From an uncultured Sutterellaceae bacterium (GTDB lineage Bacteria > Pseudomonadota > Gammaproteobacteria > Burkholderiales > Burkholderiaceae_F), in NCBI GenBank assembly GCA_902797695.1, contig CADBTW010000090.1:1-48840 (forward strand): a stretch of 48,840 nt of DNA. Reading direction: 5' to 3'. Position 1 is the stretch's first letter, and every line of letters starts with the position of its first letter. Both the position numbers and the translations under genes were made by a program. This document shows, one piece after another, positions 43,913 to 48,840 of this stretch. The notes beneath the pieces are model-generated. The model worked only from the letters and a program-made list of their open reading frames with translations, had not been told where the DNA came from and did no database searches.

Positions 43913-45874
43913 GTGATAGCTGAAATCGGACATTTTGCCCTGATGCTCGCGCTCGTCGTCTGCCTCGTGCAGGGCGTGCTCCCGCTCGCAGGAACGTTCC
44001 TCCGCATGAGGAGCTGGGTCGACCTTGCGAGGCCAGCTGCCTTCGCAGGCGCCCTCTGCCTCACGATCGCGTTCGTGTCGCTCGCGTACTGCTTCCTCGC
44101 GAGCGACTTCTCGGTCGCGAACGTCGCGAACAACTCGAATTCGCTCCTTCCCTGGTACTACAAGCTCGCCGCTACCTGGGGCTCCCACGAGGGCTCGATC
44201 CTCTTCTGGGTCGTCTGCCTCGGCTGGTGGTCCTGCGCGGTCGCGATTTCCGCCCGGAAGATGCCTGAAGTCACCCAGGCCCGCGTGATCTCGGTTCTCG
44301 GGCTCGTCTCGGTCGGGTTCCTGCTCTTCATCCTGATGACCTCCGACCCGTTCCTCAGGCTCTTTCCGCCGGCTCCCGAAGGCGCGGACCTGAATCCGCT
44401 CCTCCAGGACCCGGGGATGGTCATCCATCCGCCGCTTCTCTACCTCGGCTACGTCGGCTTCTCCGTCCCCTTCGCGTTCGCGGTCGCGGCGCTTCTCGGC
44501 GGGCGGCTAGACATCGCCTGGGCGCGCTGGATGAGGCCGTGGACCACGGCCGCGTGGGTGTTCCTCACGCTCGGCATCGCGCTCGGTTCCTACTGGTCCT
44601 ACTACGAGCTCGGGTGGGGCGGCTGGTGGGCCTGGGACCCGGTCGAGAACTCGTCCTTCCTCCCGTGGCTCACGGGAACCGCGCTCATGCATTCGCTCGC
44701 GGTCACCGAGAAGCGCGGCTGCTTCAAGATCTGGACCGTGTTCCTCGCGATCCTCACGTTCTCGCTTTCGCTCCTCGGGACGTTCCTCGTCCGGTCCGGC
44801 GTCCTCACCTCGGTCCACGCGTTCGCGGCTGACCCCTCGCGCGGGCTCTTCATCCTCGTCTTCCTCTGCCTCGTGATCGGGTGCTCGCTCGTGCTCTTCG
44901 CCTGGAAGGCTCCGAGCGTTAAGGCGGGCGGCACCTTCGCGATCGTCTCCCGCGAGTCGATGCTCCTCGTGAACAACATCTTCCTCGTGGTCGCCATGGC
45001 GGCGGTGCTCCTCGGGACGCTCTATCCGCTGATCCTCGACGCGCTCGGGCTTGGGAAGATCTCGGTCGGCACCCCGTACTTCAACGCGGTGTTCGGCCCC
45101 CTCATGCTTCCGGTCGTCTTCCTCATGGCGATCGGGCCGCTGGTTCGCTGGAAGGAGGCTGACCCGGCCCCGGTCGCGCGCGAGCTCCTTCCTGCGTTCG
45201 CGCTCTCCGTGATCCTCGCGGTCGCGGTCCCGTTTGCGATGGGCGAATACAAGGCGTGGCCCTCGATCGGGGTCTTCCTCGCCTTCTGGGTCCTCTTCTC
45301 GATTGTCCACGACGCGCGCCGCGTGACGCGGAACGCGAGCGGGTTCCTTCCCGGCCTCAGGCGCCAGAGCGCCTCCTGGTGGGGAATGCAGCTCGCGCAC
45401 CTCGGGATCGGCATCACGGTCTTCGGGATGGCGATGGTGATGGGGTACCAGGCGGAGCGCGACGTCCGCATGGTGCCGGGCGACGTCGTCACGGTGCGCT
45501 CCACCACGTTCAGGTTCAATGGCGTCACCGAGGCCCGCGGCCCGAACTACCTCTCGAACAGGGGCGACGTCACGGTGATCGAGGGCGGGAAGGAGGTCGC
45601 GCACCTCTACCCCGAGAAGCGGAACTACTTCTCGTCCCGCGGGATGCCGATGACGGAGGCCTCGATCCTCCACCGCTTCACGGGCGACGTCTACGTGTCG
45701 CTCGGGAACCCGACGAGCGAAGGGGGGTGGGTCGTGCGCGCCTACGCGAAGCCCTTCGTCCTCTTCCTTTGGGTAGGAACGCTCTTCATGGCAGCGGGCG
45801 GCGTCCTTGCCGCCTCCGACCGCCGGTACCGGAAGAACCGGGGCTCCGCGGCTGACCTTTCGGGAGACATCTGA
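43913..45874 (+). CDS. ccmF: Cytochrome c heme lyase subunit CcmF
   Basis: 653 residues, GTG start, about 14-15 helices. WGGWWAWDPVENSSFLPWL is the WWD heme domain, and heme-ligating His lie in SHEGSILFW, HPPLLYLGYVGF, HSLA and HLGIG. Joins heme to apocytochrome with CcmH/I. Its stop overlaps the ccmG start (TGATGA). Confidence 0.96.
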   Translation: MIAEIGHFALMLALVVCLVQGVLPLAGTFLRMRSWVDLARPAAFAGALCLTIAFVSLAYCFLASDFSVANVANNSNSLLPWYYKLAATWGSHEGSILFWVVCLGWWSCAVAISARKMPEVTQARVISVLGLVSVGFLLFILMTSDPFLRLFPPAPEGADLNPLLQDPGMVIHPPLLYLGYVGFSVPFAFAVAALLGGRLDIAWARWMRPWTTAAWVFLTLGIALGSYWSYYELGWGGWWAWDPVENSSFLPWLTGTALMHSLAVTEKRGCFKIWTVFLAILTFSLSLLGTFLVRSGVLTSVHAFAADPSRGLFILVFLCLVIGCSLVLFAWKAPSVKAGGTFAIVSRESMLLVNNIFLVVAMAAVLLGTLYPLILDALGLGKISVGTPYFNAVFGPLMLPVVFLMAIGPLVRWKEADPAPVARELLPAFALSVILAVAVPFAMGEYKAWPSIGVFLAFWVLFSIVHDARRVTRNASGFLPGLRRQSASWWGMQLAHLGIGITVFGMAMVMGYQAERDVRMVPGDVVTVRSTTFRFNGVTEARGPNYLSNRGDVTVIEGGKEVAHLYPEKRNYFSSRGMPMTEASILHRFTGDVYVSLGNPTSEGGWVVRAYAKPFVLFLWVGTLFMAAGGVLAASDRRYRKNRGSAADLSGDI

Positions 45875-46413
45875 TGAAAAGACTGAAGTATCTTCTGCCG
45901 CTCGCGCTCTTCGTCGTGCTCGCCGGCTTCCTTGTGAAGGGCCTCTACCTCGACCCTCACGAGGTTCCCTCGCCTCTGATCGGCAAGCCCGCGCCCGCGT
46001 TCGAGCTCCAGGACCTCCAGAACCTCGACCGCAGGGTGTCGAGCGACACCCTGAAGGGGAAGGTCTGGCTCATGAACGTCTGGGCGTCCTGGTGCGAAAG
46101 CTGCCGCGAGGAGCATCCCTACATCATGCAGCTTCGGCAGTCGGGCGAACTCACCTCGGTCGTCGTCGGCCTTCAGTACAAGGACAAGGTCGCCCCGGGC
46201 GTCGCGTTCCTCAACCAGTACGGGAACCCCTACACGATGGTCCTCCGGGACCCCGAGGGAAAGCTCGGGATTGACTACGGCGTCTATGGCGTCCCCGAAA
46301 CCTTCGTGGTCGACAAGAAGGGAGTCATCCGCCACAAGGTGATCGGCCCGATGATGCAGAAGGCCTGGAACCAGGACGTGAAGCCCCTCATCAAGAAGCT
46401 GGAGGCTGAATAA
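45874..46413 (+). CDS. ccmG: Thiol:disulfide interchange protein CcmG/DsbE
   Basis: 179 residues, N-terminal anchor, thioredoxin fold with WCESC active site and the GVYGVPETFVVD cis-Pro region. Reduces apocytochrome c cysteines in the periplasm. Overlaps the ccmF stop codon. Confidence 0.95.
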   Translation: MKRLKYLLPLALFVVLAGFLVKGLYLDPHEVPSPLIGKPAPAFELQDLQNLDRRVSSDTLKGKVWLMNVWASWCESCREEHPYIMQLRQSGELTSVVVGLQYKDKVAPGVAFLNQYGNPYTMVLRDPEGKLGIDYGVYGVPETFVVDKKGVIRHKVIGPMMQKAWNQDVKPLIKKLEAE

Positions 46414-46414
46414 A

Positions 46415-46999
46415 GTGAAACGCACTGCATTTGCGACGGGACTCGCCGCGCTGGCGCTGGCGGCGATGCTTTTCTCGATCCCCGCCGGAGCCGCCCCTGA
46501 AGCGGCCTCGGCCGCGGCGCCCGCCGCCCAGGCCCCGGCTTCCGTCGCGGCCCCGAAGATGGAAGCGCACGAGGCGGCCTCGGACGAGTTCGACCCCGGG
46601 AAAAACAAGCGCCTCCTCGACATCTCAAGCAAGCTCCGGTGCCTCGTCTGCCAGAACCAGACGATCGCGGAGTCGAACGCCGACCTCGCGCTTGACCTGA
46701 GGCGACAGGTTCGCGAGCAGATCGCGGCCGGGAAGACGGATGACGAGATCATCCGCTACATGACGGACCGCTACGGGGACTTCGTCCTCTACAAGCCCCC
46801 CTTCAAGGCGACGACCGCGCTCCTCTGGGTGGGGCCGGTCGCGCTCCTCGTGATCGTCCTCGGCTGGTACGTCTTCTCGGTGAGGCGCCGCCGCTCGCAG
46901 CCTGATCCCGAAAGTCGTCCGCTTACGGCGAAGGAGCGTGAGGAGGCGGAGCGCCTCCTCGGCGGCTACGGTGACGGGAAGACTGGGGAGAAGAAGTGA
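46415..46999 (+). CDS. ccmH: Cytochrome c maturation protein CcmH
   Basis: 194 residues, GTG start. Signal peptide, an Ala/Pro-rich linker of about 35 residues that is unusual, then LRCLVCQNQTIAESNADLA with the redox LRCxxC motif, then a membrane helix (LLWVGPVALLVIVLGWYVF). Overlaps ccmI (TGATG). Confidence 0.95.
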   Translation: MKRTAFATGLAALALAAMLFSIPAGAAPEAASAAAPAAQAPASVAAPKMEAHEAASDEFDPGKNKRLLDISSKLRCLVCQNQTIAESNADLALDLRRQVREQIAAGKTDDEIIRYMTDRYGDFVLYKPPFKATTALLWVGPVALLVIVLGWYVFSVRRRRSQPDPESRPLTAKEREEAERLLGGYGDGKTGEKK

Positions 47000-48282
47000 T
47001 GGCAGCAGCGTTCATTGCGGTCGCGGTCGTCCTCTGCGCGCTCGTGATCCTCTTCCTCGCGCTCGGTCTCAGGTCCCGGAAGGGCGGTGACGCGGCCGAG
47101 AAGGCCCGGATCCGGACGAACATCGAGGAGCTCCGCGCAAACTACGCGGAGCTCGTGGCCGGGCACGACGCCGGGCGGGTTTCGGACGAGGAGTTCGAGG
47201 AGACCCGTTCGGAACTCGAGCGCCGGGTGCTGGACGAGAGCCGCGCGGGCGAAACGCTCAAGGCTTCCGACAGGAAGCAGCGGCTTGGCACCATCGCCTT
47301 CGTCGCGGTCTTCGTTCCGCTCGCGGCGGCCCTTTTCTACTGGCGCTACGGCACCTGGGACGCCTTCAATCCTCAGGTCGCGGCAACGAGTCAGCAGAAC
47401 CCGGCAGGCCACTCGATGGCGGAGCTTGACAGCCAGCTCACGAAGCTTGAGCAGAGCCTGAAGGAGAACCCCGGGAACGTGAACGGCTGGATGCTCCTCG
47501 CCCGCACGAACGACGCGCTGAAGCGGTTCGACAAGGCGGCCGCGGCCTATGAGAAGCTCGCGGCCCTCGTACAGGGCGAAATGAAGGCCGAGGTCCTCGC
47601 AGACTGGGCGGACTGCCTCGCCGCGTCCACCCAGACTCTTGAGGGGAAGCCTGAGAGCCTCGTCGACCAGGCGTTGAAGATCAACCCGAAGTACTGGAAG
47701 GCGCTCGCCCTCAAAGGCACCGCAATGTATAACCGGAGCGACTTCAAGGGCGCCGCGGCGGTCTGGGAGCGGATCCTCGCGGACCAGCAGCCCGGGACCG
47801 AGGACTACGCGAATGTCCTCAACATGGTGAACGACGCCAGGTCCAAGGCCGGCATGAAGCAGCTTTCCGGCTCCGTCGCCCGGATGGTCGAGAGCGGCGC
47901 TGCCGCGACAGGCGCCCCCGCGGCCCAGGGCGCCGTGCAGGTGTCCGGCACGGTCGAGCTCAGCCCCGACCTTAAGCAAGGCCTCACCGGGGACGAGACG
48001 GTCTTCATCTACGCCCGCCCCGCGGAAGGCTCGAAGATGCCTGTCGCCGTGACGCAGAAGCGCGTCTCGGACCTCCCCGCGAAGTTCACGCTTGACTCCA
48101 CGATGCGGCTTCCGGGCGGCATGGGAGGGATGGAGGCGATGACCCGCGTCGTGGTCGGGGCCCGGGTTTCGAAGAGCGGAAACCTGATGCCGCAGGCGGG
48201 AGACCTCGAGGGGGACACGCCGGCGGTCGCAGTCGGCAGCGCGAACCTCGTCGTGAAGATCACGAAGAAGCTCGAGCCCTAG
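46999..48282 (+). CDS. ccmI: Cytochrome c-type biogenesis protein CcmI
   Basis: 427 residues from the ATG at 46999. Two membrane helices, near 5-23 and 100-118, with a coiled region (EELRANYAELVAG) between. TPR repeats cover about 140-270 (NGWMLLARTND, YWKALALKGTAMYNRSD). A C-terminal beta domain contains the GTVELSPDL, FIYARPAEG and MPVAVTQKRVSDLPAKF segments seen in CcmI/CcmH fusions. Presents apocytochrome c to CcmF/H. Last ccm gene, followed by a strong terminator. Confidence 0.93.
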   Translation: MAAAFIAVAVVLCALVILFLALGLRSRKGGDAAEKARIRTNIEELRANYAELVAGHDAGRVSDEEFEETRSELERRVLDESRAGETLKASDRKQRLGTIAFVAVFVPLAAALFYWRYGTWDAFNPQVAATSQQNPAGHSMAELDSQLTKLEQSLKENPGNVNGWMLLARTNDALKRFDKAAAAYEKLAALVQGEMKAEVLADWADCLAASTQTLEGKPESLVDQALKINPKYWKALALKGTAMYNRSDFKGAAAVWERILADQQPGTEDYANVLNMVNDARSKAGMKQLSGSVARMVESGAAATGAPAAQGAVQVSGTVELSPDLKQGLTGDETVFIYARPAEGSKMPVAVTQKRVSDLPAKFTLDSTMRLPGGMGGMEAMTRVVVGARVSKSGNLMPQAGDLEGDTPAVAVGSANLVVKITKKLEP

Positions 48283-48305
48283 CGTTTTCTTGGGGTTGGC
48301 CTAAG

Positions 48306-48361
48306 ACGCCCGGCGAAAGTGCCGCGGGGAACTCCCGTGGACACGGCGCCGGGCGTTTTTT
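48306..48361 (+). terminator. Terminator of the ccm operon
   Basis: 10-bp perfect outer stem (ACGCCCGGCG / CGCCGGGCGT) with an inner CCGCGGG-type hairpin, followed by TTTTTT. Lies 24 bases past the ccmI stop. Confidence 0.92.
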
Positions 48362-48425
48362 CGCCCTTTGGAAAACGTAGAATCTACTGGTCAAACGGAA
48401 AACCCCAAGCGGTAAGCAGATCCCG

Positions 48426-48767
48426 ATGAGTTCGAGCATCAAAAGCATCCTCGTCACCAAGCTTCAGTACCACGGCGACGTCCTTCTCATGACCCCGGTC
48501 TTCACGCTCCTCCGGGAGAAGTTCCCGGAGGCGCGGATCGACGTGCTCGTCTATAAGGAAACCGCGCCGATGATCGCGGGAGATCAGGACATCAACGGCA
48601 TCTACGTAATCGACAAGGGTTGGAAAAAGCTTGGAACAATGGGCCGGCTCAAGGCTGAGGCAGGTCTCGTATGGGCACTGCGGCGCAACCATTACGACGC
48701 AGTGATCCATACGACGAGCCTCCCTCGGGGAGCGTGGCTTACAAGGCTTATTCGGGTTATTCGCTAA
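48426..48767 (+). pseudogene. Truncated GT9 heptosyltransferase-like gene (WaaQ/RfaQ type)
   Basis: 113 residues matching the N-terminal third of LPS heptosyltransferases (usually about 340-360 residues): SILVTKLQYHGDVLLMTPVF, LVYKETAPMI and YDAVIHTTSLPRGAWLTRLI. It then stops at TAA without the C-terminal nucleotide-sugar domain. The remaining 73 bases of the window include an imperfect CCCCT/AGGGG inverted repeat (48794-48826) and no obvious continuation, so the gene may be interrupted by an insertion, frameshifted or degraded. TAGAAT at 48378-48383 may be its -10. The next bases outside the window would decide. Confidence 0.7.
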
Positions 48768-48840
48768 ATCGAGTGGGTAAGGCCTGAAAAAGGTTTCCCC
48801 TCAAAAGGCTTTCCTGTAGGGGAGAAATCGGAAAAATCAA

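Noticed and set aside
1-48840. CRISPR arrays, tRNA or rRNA genes, prophage or transposase genes.
   Set aside because: No regularly spaced repeats, no cloverleaf or rRNA-like stretches, and no integrase, transposase or phage structural motifs were seen in either strand.

Overview
The window reads as an ordinary high-GC bacterial chromosome segment. It is densely coded, has no rRNA, tRNA, CRISPR or complete mobile element that I can see, and contains no phage-like genes. Gene content fits a Gram-negative beta-proteobacterium of the Burkholderiales, probably Sutterellaceae-like: a complete System I cytochrome c maturation set, a membrane-bound uptake [NiFe]-hydrogenase with hupDFGHIJK accessory genes, a KefF/KefC-type pair, and UDP-galactofuranose and LPS-type sugar genes. 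The taxon is inferred from gene content, not from a marker gene.

Layout. 1-6.4 kb, minus strand: galU-galE, an M20D amidohydrolase, and a KefF-like/KefB-C-like pair. 6.6-12 kb, plus strand: an orphan glycosidase-like protein without a catalytic domain, an unknown membrane-anchored protein, a UvrD/PcrA-type helicase and queC. 12.1-14.6 kb, minus strand: a yjiH-yjiG pair and an M20A peptidase, with a terminator between yjiG and the peptidase. 15-18.5 kb: a P1B metal ATPase with four N-terminal metal-binding-like modules, divergent from a CadR/PbrR-like MerR regulator across a typical MerR operator. 18.5-21.6 kb, plus strand: two related small membrane proteins, a tadA with a long extra N-terminus, and an LD-carboxypeptidase. 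21.7-23.7 kb: glf and a GT2 glycosyltransferase. 23.7-25.9 kb: an orphan LuxR-type response regulator, two small unknown genes and an RDD membrane protein.

26.0-40.4 kb, all minus strand, is the main block: hupS-hupL-hupC, a strong terminator, then hupD-F-G-H-I-J-K and hypA-B-F-C-D-E, a complete structural plus maturation set. The small subunit carries all six proximal cysteines that mark the oxygen-tolerant [4Fe-3S] class. The roughly 600-base region upstream of hupS holds an FNR-like box well placed for a promoter reading into hupS. 41-48.3 kb, plus strand: ccmABCDEFGHI in one run ending at a strong terminator. 48.4 kb to the end: the first third of a GT9 heptosyltransferase-like gene that stops early.

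The hydrogenase would feed H2 electrons through cytochrome b (HupC) to quinone, and the Ccm system would supply c-type cytochromes further along the chain, so the right half looks like a respiratory module. I found no wholly new multi-gene system. The most unusual points are the four-module metal ATPase with a MerR regulator lacking one expected cysteine, the extended TadA, the catalytic-domain-less glycosidase-like protein, and the regulatory layout of the hydrogenase locus.
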